A stretch of DNA of 18,836 bases, from positions 1 to 18,836 of the forward strand of contig JANQGC010000247.1 of NCBI GenBank assembly GCA_028277515.1, in the 5' to 3' direction. Positions 1 through 6,803 of this stretch are shown one piece after another (positions within the stretch are counted from its first letter, which is position 1; the number at the start of each line of letters is the position of its first letter). This stretch comes from Anaerolineae bacterium. GTDB taxonomy: Bacteria; Chloroflexota; Anaerolineae; Promineifilales; Promineifilaceae. The notes under the pieces are model-generated. The model did not search any database. It was given only the letters and a program-made list of their open reading frames with translations, and was not told the origin of the DNA. The position numbers were made by a program, and so were the translations under genes.

Positions 1-259
1 TCATCCTTAATGCGATGGTTCGCGATGGAAATTCGTGGCAAGATAGACCTGTTTTTTCTTGATTGGACCATTTTTATTCACACAGTTGCTCCGAACAGCT
101 TGAGGAATCTTTCGCAGGCAGGAAGTGCAAGATCCTTCATTTCATTCAGGATGACAAAGGAATGTTCCATACTAATTGAGCAGAGCTTGCGCCGTGAGGT
201 TTCATAGGTGCCGGCCCCAAATACACGCGCGTTTGATGAAAGTTCAGAAAAAAACAGGG

Positions 260-288
260 TCGACAAATGTCATCTCCTGTTTTATAAT
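260..288 (+). promoter_or_regulatory. Sigma-70-type promoter for the SpoIIAA-like/TetR operon
   Basis: TCGACA (260-265) and a perfect TATAAT (283-288) are separated by 17 bases, which is the ideal spacing. Transcription would start near 295, inside the palindrome that follows. The next gene on this strand begins at 487, so the leader would be about 190 bases. This is read from sequence only. Confidence 0.6.
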
Positions 289-291
289 CAT

Positions 292-315
292 AAAAAAACC
301 GACTGGTCGTTTTTT
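292..315. promoter_or_regulatory. Palindromic operator candidate at the start point
   Basis: The core CGACTGGTCG (300-309) is a perfect 10-bp palindrome, flanked by A7 and T6 runs that extend the dyad apart from one bulged C. It sits directly after the TATAAT box, where a bound repressor would block initiation. The form resembles operators of many TetR-family repressors, and a TetR gene lies in the same operon, so autoregulation is likely. The A/T-flanked hairpin could also act as a weak terminator. Confidence 0.5.
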
Positions 316-486
316 ATATTGGTGTGCTCAGTTGCGATCCAGGGTACATATATGGTCTTGACAGAACCCGGAAAATCATGAAGGTTGGACAAAATCATTC
401 CCCGCTCTCGTCAGGCCTCGCCGTGCCCTGCCCCATAAAAATGAAGCGCATCCTTTGAAAAATCTAATCATTATGAAGGAGAAACA

Positions 487-846
487 ATGATCGAAAAATT
501 GCAGCAAAGCTCAGACAATGTCCTCGGATATAAGATGATTGGAACCATCACCAAGGATGATTACAAAGTCATGACCCCGGAGGTGGAGGCGTTAATCGAG
601 CAAGAAGGCAGCGTGAATCTGCTGCTCGATATGACCGAATGTAAGTGGGAGAAGGTTACCGCCTGGGGATCAGATCTCAAGTTTGGCAAACACACGCGCA
701 AGCATGTGCACAAGTTAGCTGTCGTCGGCCACAAGAAATGGCAAAAATGGCTGACCGATATTGCCGATCCCTTTTATGCCCAGAATGCCCGCTACTTTGA
801 AGAAGCGGAAAGCGACCAGGCCTGGTCCTGGCTGAATGAAGATTAA
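487..846 (+). CDS. SpoIIAA-like (STAS-fold, DUF3478-type) protein
   Basis: This 119-aa cytoplasmic protein matches the SpoIIAA-like family: a short N-terminal strand region, the segment NLLLDMTECK (about residues 44-53), a basic middle (KFGKHTRKHVHKLAVVG) and an aromatic-rich end (AWSWLNED). Full length is normal for the family. Members have a STAS-like fold, but their partners and role are mostly unknown; some bind lipids or sit beside stress genes. The start is fixed by AAGGAG at 476-481, five bases before ATG. The stop codon overlaps an ATG (TAATG at 844-848), and a TetR gene follows on the same strand, so the two are probably co-transcribed from the promoter at 260-288. No anti-sigma factor or kinase is nearby, so a classical sporulation role is not supported. 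Confidence 0.8.
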   Translation: MIEKLQQSSDNVLGYKMIGTITKDDYKVMTPEVEALIEQEGSVNLLLDMTECKWEKVTAWGSDLKFGKHTRKHVHKLAVVGHKKWQKWLTDIADPFYAQNARYFEEAESDQAWSWLNED

Positions 847-850
847 TGCT

Positions 851-889
851 TGTTGTGCCCGAAACGCGCGCCGCGATTTGGGCACAACA
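851..889. promoter_or_regulatory. 39-bp near-perfect palindrome between SpoIIAA-like and TetR genes
   Basis: The arms TGTTGTGCCC (851-860) and GGGCACAACA (880-889) are perfectly complementary. Pairing continues inward: GAA with TTT (one G-T), one A/A mismatch, then CGCG with CGCG, leaving a 3-base loop at 869-871. That gives 17 pairs of a possible 18. No T-run follows, so an intrinsic terminator is unlikely. It lies 25 bases before the preferred TetR start and may be an operator or an RNA hairpin that reduces read-through or shields translation. Confidence 0.7.
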
Positions 890-914
890 CACCCTATTGC
901 CACCCAGCCGCCCG

Positions 915-1520
915 ATGCCCAAATTGAAACCGGAAATCTCGGCCGCCCGCCGCGAGCACATCCTGACGGCTGCCCTATCCTGTATCGGCCGTAAAGGATA
1001 TCATCAAACAACCCTGGATGATATCGCCGCCGAAGCCGGGTTAAGCAAAGGCGGCGTCTACGTCTATTTCGACAGTAAGAAAGCGTTGTACATCGCCTTA
1101 TTTGAGTCGGTGTTGGAAGAATCCGGCATTACACAAAGGTTGCAGGTATCCGGGGTTACGGTTCATGAGCGGCTGGCCAACATGTTAACTGCTATGGTCG
1201 AAGCAATGGTCAAGCCCAAATTTCAAAAAAAGGCCCCCTTAATATTGGATATCTGGCTGCAAAACCTGCACGATCCCTATTTCCAGGAACGCGTGTCGGC
1301 GCTGTATGACCAATACCGGGAACCACTGGCCGGGATAATTGAAGAAGGCGTTGCCGCCGGGGAGTTTCGGCCCGTGGATGCATCTGCTCTGGCCAACATT
1401 TTACTGGGAGCCTTCGATGGCATCATGGTGCAGATGTTGATTGATGAATCGGCCGTCAATATCTCTGCCATTTCCCAAACCCTGCGCACCCTTGTTGATG
1501 GGCTGCTCCTCGAAACGTAA
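915..1520 (+). CDS. TetR/AcrR family transcriptional regulator
   Basis: This 201-aa protein begins with a typical TetR DNA-binding domain: helix 1 around residues 11-28, then TTLDDIAAEAGLSKGGVYVYF (about 32-52) as the helix-turn-helix, followed by DSKKALYIALFESVLEE leading into the ligand-binding helical domain. The C-terminal half is variable, so the effector cannot be guessed. I chose ATG 915 because homology begins just after it. The earlier in-frame ATG at 846 overlaps the previous stop codon and would translate the long palindrome at 851-889 as a non-homologous extension. No clear Shine-Dalgarno precedes 915, so 846 remains possible. It is probably an autorepressor acting at the palindromes at 292-315 or 851-889. 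Confidence 0.85.
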   Translation: MPKLKPEISAARREHILTAALSCIGRKGYHQTTLDDIAAEAGLSKGGVYVYFDSKKALYIALFESVLEESGITQRLQVSGVTVHERLANMLTAMVEAMVKPKFQKKAPLILDIWLQNLHDPYFQERVSALYDQYREPLAGIIEEGVAAGEFRPVDASALANILLGAFDGIMVQMLIDESAVNISAISQTLRTLVDGLLLET

Positions 1521-1625
1521 TTCGCGCCTTATTCATCATTCCCAGGTCCGGAATCAATTTTCTTCTCTTTTTCTCCGCGCAGATCCGTGCTCGTCCGCGT
1601 CCCTTCAATAAGCCGGAGTTTGCCG

Positions 1626-3857
1626 CTAAGCCAGCGCGCTCTCATCCCCTGAATCGCGCACAAAGACACTGGAACCCTTTACCTTCCCGGCCAGACTCTG
1701 TACAAACGTCAAATCAGGATCGTGATCCAGGCCAAAAATAGAAAGGTCGGCACGCTGCATTTTAGATAGTGATTCCATAAATGGCGAGACCAAAACCGCA
1801 TAGCCTGTGTTCCTGGGCATACGCGCCAGGCTGATCAACTCTTGCAGGAATTTTTCCGCTTTGGTCTGCGTTTCCTCGTCCGGCACGGCCATGCACAGCG
1901 TAATCCGCCCGTTCCAGTTGCGGCTTAATTGGTAAGCCAGCAGCAGTGCCAGGTCCATGTTGCTTTTCTTCAAATCAATTTGCCAATCCGGCCCCTGGTT
2001 TGATACCCAGACATTGATCAACTGCTCCCGCCCCAACTCGACCACCGGATGTCGCGCTAATAGGGCGATGCCCATCTGGTAAGCGGCCGTCTTATCCACC
2101 AGCTCTTGCAGCTCCTCCAGGTCACTGTCCGGGCGCAGGTGCAAGAAGAGGATATTGGGCCGGAAAAACGTATGGCGCAGGATTTGCGTCGTCACGCGCA
2201 CACCATTGACGAAATCCGCTTCTTCCAGCAGCGTGGCCTCAGCATAAATGCCATCCTCTCGAAAGGCGCGCGCCAGTTGGCGCAAACCGGCCAGCCGCTG
2301 TTTTTCCCCCGGCGGATAGATGCCCAGCGCCTGCACCGTCCCTTTGGGCGTGGTTAGCGAGCGTAAGAAAAGATAGCTGCCGGAGAGCGTATCGGCCGTC
2401 TTCACCGGAACCAACACTACCGGCTTCCAGGTGCGTTCAGGCGCAGCATGCATATCCCGCGTGCGCTTCACCCCCCACTCGGCCACCGTGGCCGACAAAC
2501 CGCTGCGCACATCCGTCTCCAGCGTGGCCAGGTGGCGGCGGCTTAGATAAAAATAAAGGGCGACAACCAGGACAATGGCGATCAGGCTGAATACCGGCTG
2601 GATTAAAAACATGACAAAGATACAACCGATCATGCCGATAAAAGGCACTAGGCGAGACACGCTGAACGTCGGCCGAAAACTGATGGTATCCAGCGTCTGT
2701 TCAATCAGCACCACCACATTAATCATGCCGTAGGTGATCAGAAAAAACATGGTGATAATTCCGGCCACCGCGTCCAAACCGCCCCCAATCAAAGCAGCCA
2801 GCAGGGCGATAAGACCGACCGCTGAGGCCAGGTACATCGCATGGCGCGGCTCCCCATTTTTTGCCTCCTCCGCGAAATATTTGCTCTTCGGGAAAATATC
2901 GTGCAGCGCCAGGGCCTGCATCACCCGTGGCGCGGCGACAATCGATCCTAATGCCGAGGAAAACGTCGCCCCCAACATGCCGGCCAGAATGGCCCACCCC
3001 CACACTGCCTTATCGACCATGATCGTTGAATTGGTCAGCAGCTCCTCCGGCGAGGCGATGCGCGACAGCCAGTAAGCCAGGGCCAGGTAAACCAGCAAGG
3101 TCAGGCCGATGGCGCTCATCGTACCGATGGGAATATCGCGGCGCGGCTTTTTCAACGATCCGCTCATGCTGATGCCGACCATGATCCCCGTCACCGCCGG
3201 GAAGAAGACCGCAAATGTTTCCCAAAAATTGGCGGCCGCAAAATCGCCGATTAACGTGGGCGTTTCCGTGAAGCCTTCCTGGCCCAAAATAGGAAAGCTG
3301 GCCAGAAAAACGGATACCAGAGAGAAGCCGACGATGAGCAAGATCAGAAACTGCGTGCGCGAAGCGAATTTGGCGCTGATATAGGCGATCAGGAAGACGA
3401 CCAGGAAAGTGGCAATGGCCACCAGCACCTCCGGATGAGCGGGGAAGATGCGCAGCCACGCCTCGCTGAAAGCGAGGACATAGAGGGCGATGGAGATGCC
3501 CTGCGCTAAAAAGAGAGGAATGCCCACACTGCCCCCGACTTCCAGGCCTAACGACTGGGCGATGATGGCGAAAGCGCCCCCTGCCCCCACACGCGTATTG
3601 GTCACCACGGAGGAGACAGCCAGCCCCGTGGTCACGGTGATCACATGAGCCAGCAAGATAATGGCCAGAGCGCCCAGCAGCCCGGCATTACCCACCACCC
3701 AGCCGGTGCGCAGGTACATGATCGCGCCCAGGATGGTCAACACCGTGGGCGTAAAGACCCCGGCAAACATGCCGAATTTCCTGGCGTCAGCGTCCTCCCG
3801 CGCCTCCGGTTCCGGTCCATTGGCCGGCCGAACTCTCTTGCGAATTCTTGTTAACAT
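1626..3857 (-). CDS. SLC12-type cation-chloride cotransporter (APC superfamily)
   Basis: This 743-aa integral membrane protein has an APC-fold core of about 12 helices (residues ~30-440) and a soluble C-terminal domain of about 300 residues, the architecture of the SLC12 (Na-K-Cl / K-Cl cotransporter) family rather than of ordinary amino-acid permeases, which lack the long tail. Family-like segments include MYLRTGWVVGNAG (~47-59), FFPAVTGIMVGISMSGSLKK (~218-237) and ATFSSALGSIVAAPRVMQAL (~297-316). They correspond to TM1, the TM6 region and the TM8 region of animal NKCC/KCC. The tail is USP-like in feel, as in SLC12 regulatory domains. The substrate in bacteria is uncertain: inorganic cations with chloride, or amino acids. 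No Shine-Dalgarno is visible before the start. The gene stands alone, running toward the TetR gene on the left and closely following a truncated toxin gene. Confidence 0.88.
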   Translation of the reverse strand: MLTRIRKRVRPANGPEPEAREDADARKFGMFAGVFTPTVLTILGAIMYLRTGWVVGNAGLLGALAIILLAHVITVTTGLAVSSVVTNTRVGAGGAFAIIAQSLGLEVGGSVGIPLFLAQGISIALYVLAFSEAWLRIFPAHPEVLVAIATFLVVFLIAYISAKFASRTQFLILLIVGFSLVSVFLASFPILGQEGFTETPTLIGDFAAANFWETFAVFFPAVTGIMVGISMSGSLKKPRRDIPIGTMSAIGLTLLVYLALAYWLSRIASPEELLTNSTIMVDKAVWGWAILAGMLGATFSSALGSIVAAPRVMQALALHDIFPKSKYFAEEAKNGEPRHAMYLASAVGLIALLAALIGGGLDAVAGIITMFFLITYGMINVVVLIEQTLDTISFRPTFSVSRLVPFIGMIGCIFVMFLIQPVFSLIAIVLVVALYFYLSRRHLATLETDVRSGLSATVAEWGVKRTRDMHAAPERTWKPVVLVPVKTADTLSGSYLFLRSLTTPKGTVQALGIYPPGEKQRLAGLRQLARAFREDGIYAEATLLEEADFVNGVRVTTQILRHTFFRPNILFLHLRPDSDLEELQELVDKTAAYQMGIALLARHPVVELGREQLINVWVSNQGPDWQIDLKKSNMDLALLLAYQLSRNWNGRITLCMAVPDEETQTKAEKFLQELISLARMPRNTGYAVLVSPFMESLSKMQRADLSIFGLDHDPDLTFVQSLAGKVKGSSVFVRDSGDESALA

Positions 3858-3868
3858 TTAGAATGTAA

Positions 3869-4015
3869 CTATAGAAAATCGATTAAAGTCCTACATATAG
3901 TTTCGTCACTTGCTGCGGCCAGGCCATGATCACGAACATGGATCGCATCGTGTCCAGCTTTTCGTAAATTTTCAGCGACAACAGGTGATAATGCATTATC
4001 AATAAGAAACTTCAT
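3869..4015 (-). pseudogene. Truncated DUF5615 PIN-like toxin (48 codons)
   Basis: Read on the minus strand, the frame starts MKFLIDNALSPVVAENLRKA and continues with GHDAIHVRDHGLAAASDETI, the unmistakable N-terminus of DUF5615 (Mut7-C/PIN-like) toxins with the early metal-binding Asp (D6). Complete members are about 110-120 residues and carry a further acidic motif of the type SADTDFG. Here the family match stops after DETI, and eight unrelated residues lead to TAG. Its ATG overlaps the TGA of the DUF433 antitoxin gene (ATGA), the normal toxin-antitoxin arrangement. The SLC12 gene begins only 11 bases beyond the stop, so the 3' part was lost by deletion. It is almost certainly inactive. Confidence 0.8.
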
Positions 4016-4242
4016 GCGGATTTTAGCAAGGGTAATTCCCTTTCTCGCACAGCTTCGGCGGCGAAATGAAGCGCTTCCTTAATATCATCTTTTTCCAGGT
4101 CTGGATAAGCGTTCAAGATCTCTTCTTCTGATAGACTATCAGCAATCATATCCACGACAGTCGCTACTGGGATGCGCAATCCGCGTATACAGGGTACACC
4201 CCCCATTTGATCTGCGGTCACGGTTATACGAGTGAAGATCAT
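4012..4242 (-). CDS. DUF433 antitoxin-like protein
   Basis: This 76-aa protein matches DUF433: MGGVPCIRGLRIPVATVVDM (about residues 13-32) is the family hallmark, followed by the winged-helix part with SEEEILNAYPDLEKDDIKEAL. Such proteins are DNA-binding antitoxins paired with DUF5615 PIN-like toxins and usually autoregulate. A strong Shine-Dalgarno (GAGAGGAG, minus strand, 4249-4256) lies six bases before the ATG. The stop overlaps the start of the toxin remnant. The gene itself looks intact and full length although its toxin is broken, so it is an orphan antitoxin or a decaying module. Confidence 0.87.
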   Translation of the reverse strand: MIFTRITVTADQMGGVPCIRGLRIPVATVVDMIADSLSEEEILNAYPDLEKDDIKEALHFAAEAVRERELPLLKSA

Positions 4243-4248
4243 AGTACA

Positions 4249-4256
4249 CTCCTCTC
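4249..4256 (-). promoter_or_regulatory. Ribosome binding site of DUF433 gene
   Basis: GAGAGGAG on the minus strand, six bases upstream of ATG 4242-4240. It is one of the strongest ribosome sites in the window and fixes this start. Confidence 0.75.
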
Positions 4257-4395
4257 AAATATTATCCTAGTGTAAAATTATAGCTGTAACTTCATCTAGC
4301 TGTGATGGATTATAACATACTATGAGGATTCCAATCCTGTTTTTGCAAAGGCTTGTCAATATTTCCTTGAGACAGAGCTTTCCCGTTACAAGTTA

Positions 4396-4454
4396 GTAAC
4401 CACGAAATCCATTTCGCGTTCCAACACAAGGCGCGATATGGAAATCGCGATTAC
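4396..4454. repeat. GTAACC inverted-repeat element, copy 1
   Basis: The left unit (4396-4418) starts GTAACC and carries a hairpin with arms CGAAAT and ATTTCG. After 13 bases the right unit (4432-4454) is its inverted copy, about 18 of 23 positions matching, with its own arms CGCGAT and ATCGCG, and ends ATTAC. The pair forms a 59-bp element just before the UxaC-SDR remnant. Related units lie at 11391-11442 and 16663-16685. Confidence 0.65.
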
Positions 4455-4461
4455 AATTATC

Positions 4462-4836
4462 ATGGCCGGACAGAAAAATTTAGCGAATTTATTGCCGGAA
4501 GACCGCTATCTAGGGCCAGGTGGCGACCGGAAAGCGATTGCTCTACAGCTTTATCAAGGCGTGCGCCACTTGCCGCTCATTTGCCCGCACATCCGCGTCA
4601 ATGCCCTGGCTCCTGGTTTCTTTGTTGCCAGGCAAAATCGCGCGCTGCTGCTCAACAAAGACGGCAGCCTGACCGACCGCGGCCGGCAGATCATTGACCA
4701 CACGCCGATGGGCCGTTTTGGAGAACCGGAGGAACTACTTGGGGCCACCTTGTGGCTGCTTTCCCCGGCATCCCAATTTGTAACCGGCATCGTGCTGCCT
4801 GTTGATGGTGGTTTTTCTGCTTTCAGCGGGGTATGA
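4462..4836 (+). pseudogene. Chimeric remnant: UxaC N-terminus joined to SDR C-terminus
   Basis: The 124-residue frame has two unrelated parts. Residues 1-43, with NLLPEDRYLGPGGDRKAIAL and LPLICPH, resemble the N-terminus of glucuronate (uronate) isomerase UxaC, where LPLISPHGHVDP normally follows and supplies metal ligands. From P42-H43 on, PHIRVNALAPGFF, TPMGRFGEPEELLGATLWLL and VTGIVLPVDGGF are the C-terminal third of an SDR of the D-mannonate oxidoreductase type. The SDR's cofactor motif (TGxxxGIG) and YxxxK are absent, as is the UxaC barrel. The joint lies at the shared Pro-His codons (4585-4590), suggesting deletion between short identical sequences. No ribosome site precedes ATG 4462; an upstream in-frame ATG at 4438 lies inside the repeat element. 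It cannot be an active enzyme of either family. The LarA-like gene follows 20 bases later. Confidence 0.72.
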
Positions 4837-4856
4837 ACCGGTAGATGGAATATTAA

Positions 4857-6119
4857 ATGAAGGGAAATTTGATCGCCCAGGCAACTCAACCGGCAGGCAT
4901 TTTGTCCTCCGACCAGGTGCGGACTACGTTCTACCATGGTCTCGAACGTCGTTTTCGTGGACAAAGGCTGCTGGTGCTGATCCCCGACCATACCCGGACG
5001 ATTCCGCTGCCTTTTTTGTTCCGGCTGCTGGTCAGGATATTGCATGATGCCCGACAACTGGCCTTCATGGTCGCCCTGGGAACCCACCCACCTTTGGCTG
5101 AAGAAAAGCTGCACCAACTGGTCGGCATTAGCGCTGAAGAGCGCAGCACCACCTATCGCCGGGTTGGCTTAAGTAATCATGCCTGGCATTCGGCCGATGC
5201 CCTGACCATCATCGGGACCTTGTCCCAGGCGCAAATTCAGGAAATAGCCGGCGCTCAATGGCATCCCTCGCTCGGTGGTGATGTCGATATCAGCATCAAT
5301 CGCGCCATATACGACTACGACCATATTCTCATCCTGGGTCCAACCTTTCCCCATGAAGTGGCTGGTTTTTCCGGAGGAGCTAAATACCTGTTTCCCGGCA
5401 TCTCCGGACCGGACATGATTCATGTGACCCATTGGTTGGGTGCTTTGGCCGGGGTGCGCAGCATAATCGGCATCAAAGATACGCCCACGCGCCGTATGAT
5501 TCACGCCGCTGCTGCACATTTGCCGGTCCCGCTTACTATGATTTCTCTAGTAGTCGTTGAAAATGGGTTGGCCGGCATTTTCATTGGCGACTATGAAACG
5601 GCCTGGCGTGCGGCGGCCGATCTGTCAGCACAGCGTCATATCGTCTGGGTGGACAAGCCCTTCCGCAAAGTATTGTCCAGGGCGCCGGCAATGTACGATG
5701 AGCTGTGGACGGCGGGTAAGGCGATGTACAAGCTGGAACCGGCGCTGGCCGAGAGCGGCGAGTTAACTATTTATGCCCCGCATCTTGATACGGTAAGCCA
5801 TGTGCACGGCCGTATGATTTATGAAATAGGCTATCATGTGCTGCCTTACTTTCTGGCTCAATGGGATCGTTTTAAGCACCTCCCTTTAGGTGTGCTGGCC
5901 CACAGTACCCACATTCGCGGAGATGGCCGATTTGAGAACGGGATCGAATATCCCCGGGCGACGGTGAACCTGGCCAGTCAAATACCGGCAGGTGCGTGCC
6001 GCAGGTTGAACCTGGGCTACCAGGACCCGCAGACCATCGATCCCGCAGAGTGGCAAGATCAGGATTCGCTCTATGTTGCCAGAGCGGGCGAGATGCTCTA
6101 TCGAGTGCAAGAGACATAA
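4857..6119 (+). CDS. LarA-family (DUF2088) nickel-pincer racemase/epimerase homologue
   Basis: This 420-aa cytoplasmic enzyme belongs to the lactate racemase LarA family, which racemises or epimerises the carbon next to a carboxylate using a nickel-pincer nucleotide bound to a lysine. Visible family residues are D44-x-T-R47 (IPDHTRTIP), G75-T-H77, H166 and K176 in HEVAGFSGGAKYLFPG (K176 would be the cofactor-binding lysine) and H192. All key positions appear intact and the length is normal. LarA homologues include D-gluconate 2-epimerases (gluconate to mannonate). The UxaC and mannonate-dehydrogenase remnants directly upstream make an aldonate substrate more likely than lactate, but this is inference. 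No larB, larC or larE cofactor gene is in the window. The start is chosen at the first ATG, 20 bases after the remnant; the ribosome site is weak. Confidence 0.85.
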   Translation: MKGNLIAQATQPAGILSSDQVRTTFYHGLERRFRGQRLLVLIPDHTRTIPLPFLFRLLVRILHDARQLAFMVALGTHPPLAEEKLHQLVGISAEERSTTYRRVGLSNHAWHSADALTIIGTLSQAQIQEIAGAQWHPSLGGDVDISINRAIYDYDHILILGPTFPHEVAGFSGGAKYLFPGISGPDMIHVTHWLGALAGVRSIIGIKDTPTRRMIHAAAAHLPVPLTMISLVVVENGLAGIFIGDYETAWRAAADLSAQRHIVWVDKPFRKVLSRAPAMYDELWTAGKAMYKLEPALAESGELTIYAPHLDTVSHVHGRMIYEIGYHVLPYFLAQWDRFKHLPLGVLAHSTHIRGDGRFENGIEYPRATVNLASQIPAGACRRLNLGYQDPQTIDPAEWQDQDSLYVARAGEMLYRVQET

Positions 6120-6241
6120 ATAACCTACGCCAAAGGTAAAACTCCTTATTTTTGACAGCTTTTACATGAGTTGTTAGAGATCATTTTCCACCTAGATCTG
6201 ATGAATTAAGAAGCACCATTGCAATTGGATGTAAAAAATAC

Positions 6242-6270
6242 TTGACATTAAGTATGAAATAATTTACAAT
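6242..6270 (+). promoter_or_regulatory. Strong sigma-70-type promoter for the membrane protein/XRE pair
   Basis: A perfect TTGACA (6242-6247), 17 bases, then TACAAT (6265-6270, five of six). The surroundings are very AT-rich. The start point would be near 6277, about 70 bases before the gene at 6347. Confidence 0.65.
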
Positions 6271-6282
6271 ATGTCCAAAATG

Positions 6283-6299
6283 ATTTACTATAAGTAAAT
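6283..6299. promoter_or_regulatory. Operator-like dyad after the promoter
   Basis: ATTTAC, five bases, GTAAAT forms a 6-bp inverted repeat just after the predicted start point. A further AATTTAC at 6261-6267, overlapping the -10 box, pairs in dyad sense with GTAAATT (6294-6300). This suits a binding site for the small XRE repressor encoded in the operon, but that link is inferred. Confidence 0.4.
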
Positions 6300-6346
6300 T
6301 ATACCATACAGTTTGTAAACAAAATTTTACTAAGTGAGCGTTAAAA

Positions 6347-6802
6347 ATGTCCTTTACTGAAAAAAACATAACCGTTACCCTGGTCAGTTTTTCCCTGATT
6401 CTAGTCATATTTGTCAGCGGCATTATGAATATGCTTGCTGGCGGGGGTTTAAACGCCACCAGTCTGTTCTGGCTGTGGGGCGTCGTCATCATCATGGCCA
6501 TTGTCTTCACCATCATTTCCATGATCCTGACCCATATTATCACGGCGATCATTGAAGCGATCCGGCAAGGTACAGATGACCCACAGATCGAAGATTTAGA
6601 AGATGAGCGCGACAAGCTGATTGATTTGCGTGGCACCAAGTTGACCTATTTCGTCTCGTCATTGGGTGTGTTCCTGGCTATGCTCAGCTATGTCATTGGC
6701 CGTGATCCGCTGGTCATGTTCAGCCTGCTAATCCTGGTCGGCCTCGTCGCTCAAATCGCGGGCGATATTGCCCGCCTGGTGATGTATCGCAGGGGGTTTT
6801 AA
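6347..6802 (+). CDS. Four-helix membrane protein paired with an XRE regulator
   Basis: This 151-aa protein has four predicted membrane segments (about residues 8-30, 40-68, 98-117 and 120-138). A conserved-looking acidic cytoplasmic loop between helices 2 and 3 contains EDERDKLIDLRGTK (85-98), which resembles the DERD motif of DUF2178-like small membrane proteins. The function is unknown. One base separates its stop from the start of the XRE gene, a pairing seen widely in bacteria (membrane protein plus YozG/YgzD-like regulator), which suggests the two act together, perhaps in stress or membrane sensing. The start is supported by the promoter placement and by homology-like sequence from the N-terminus. 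The ribosome site (GTGAGC) is weak. Confidence 0.75.
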   Translation: MSFTEKNITVTLVSFSLILVIFVSGIMNMLAGGGLNATSLFWLWGVVIIMAIVFTIISMILTHIITAIIEAIRQGTDDPQIEDLEDERDKLIDLRGTKLTYFVSSLGVFLAMLSYVIGRDPLVMFSLLILVGLVAQIAGDIARLVMYRRGF

Positions 6803-6803
6803 G

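Larger units (their letters stand above)
1..486. other. Non-coding left edge, no gene seen in 1-259
   Basis: Short open frames occur on both strands but none has a ribosome site, a recognisable domain or gene-like composition. The first 259 bases show nothing I can assign. From about 260 on the stretch holds a promoter and an operator-like palindrome (listed separately) and a leader of roughly 190 bases running to the gene at 487. A TTGACA at 358-363 has no fitting -10 box. Confidence 0.6.

Noticed and set aside
10..361. Short open frames at the left edge on both strands
   Set aside because: No ribosome sites, domains or gene-like composition; they overlap each other and the promoter.
846..914. 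Upstream in-frame ATG extending the TetR protein by 23 residues
   Set aside because: The extension encodes the 39-bp palindrome and shows no TetR homology; homology begins just after ATG 915. Kept as an alternative only.
2734..3075. Plus-strand frames within the SLC12 gene
   Set aside because: They are shadows of a strongly homologous minus-strand gene.
4325..4338. AGGATT-CC-AATCCT palindrome upstream of the DUF433 gene as antitoxin operator
   Set aside because: It is about 85 bases from the gene start, and neither nearby TATAAT has a correctly spaced -35, so the evidence is too thin.
4554..5117. 187-codon minus-strand frame across the SDR remnant and LarA gene
   Set aside because: It is opposite clearly homologous coding sequence and has low-complexity, non-family content.
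6152..6180. TTGACA at 6152-6157 as a promoter
   Set aside because: At 17 bases the -10 is TAGAGA, only three of six, and a far better promoter lies at 6242-6270.
6181..6639. 152-codon minus-strand frame opposite the membrane protein
   Set aside because: It covers the promoter region and mirrors hydrophobic codons of the real gene; no homology is seen.
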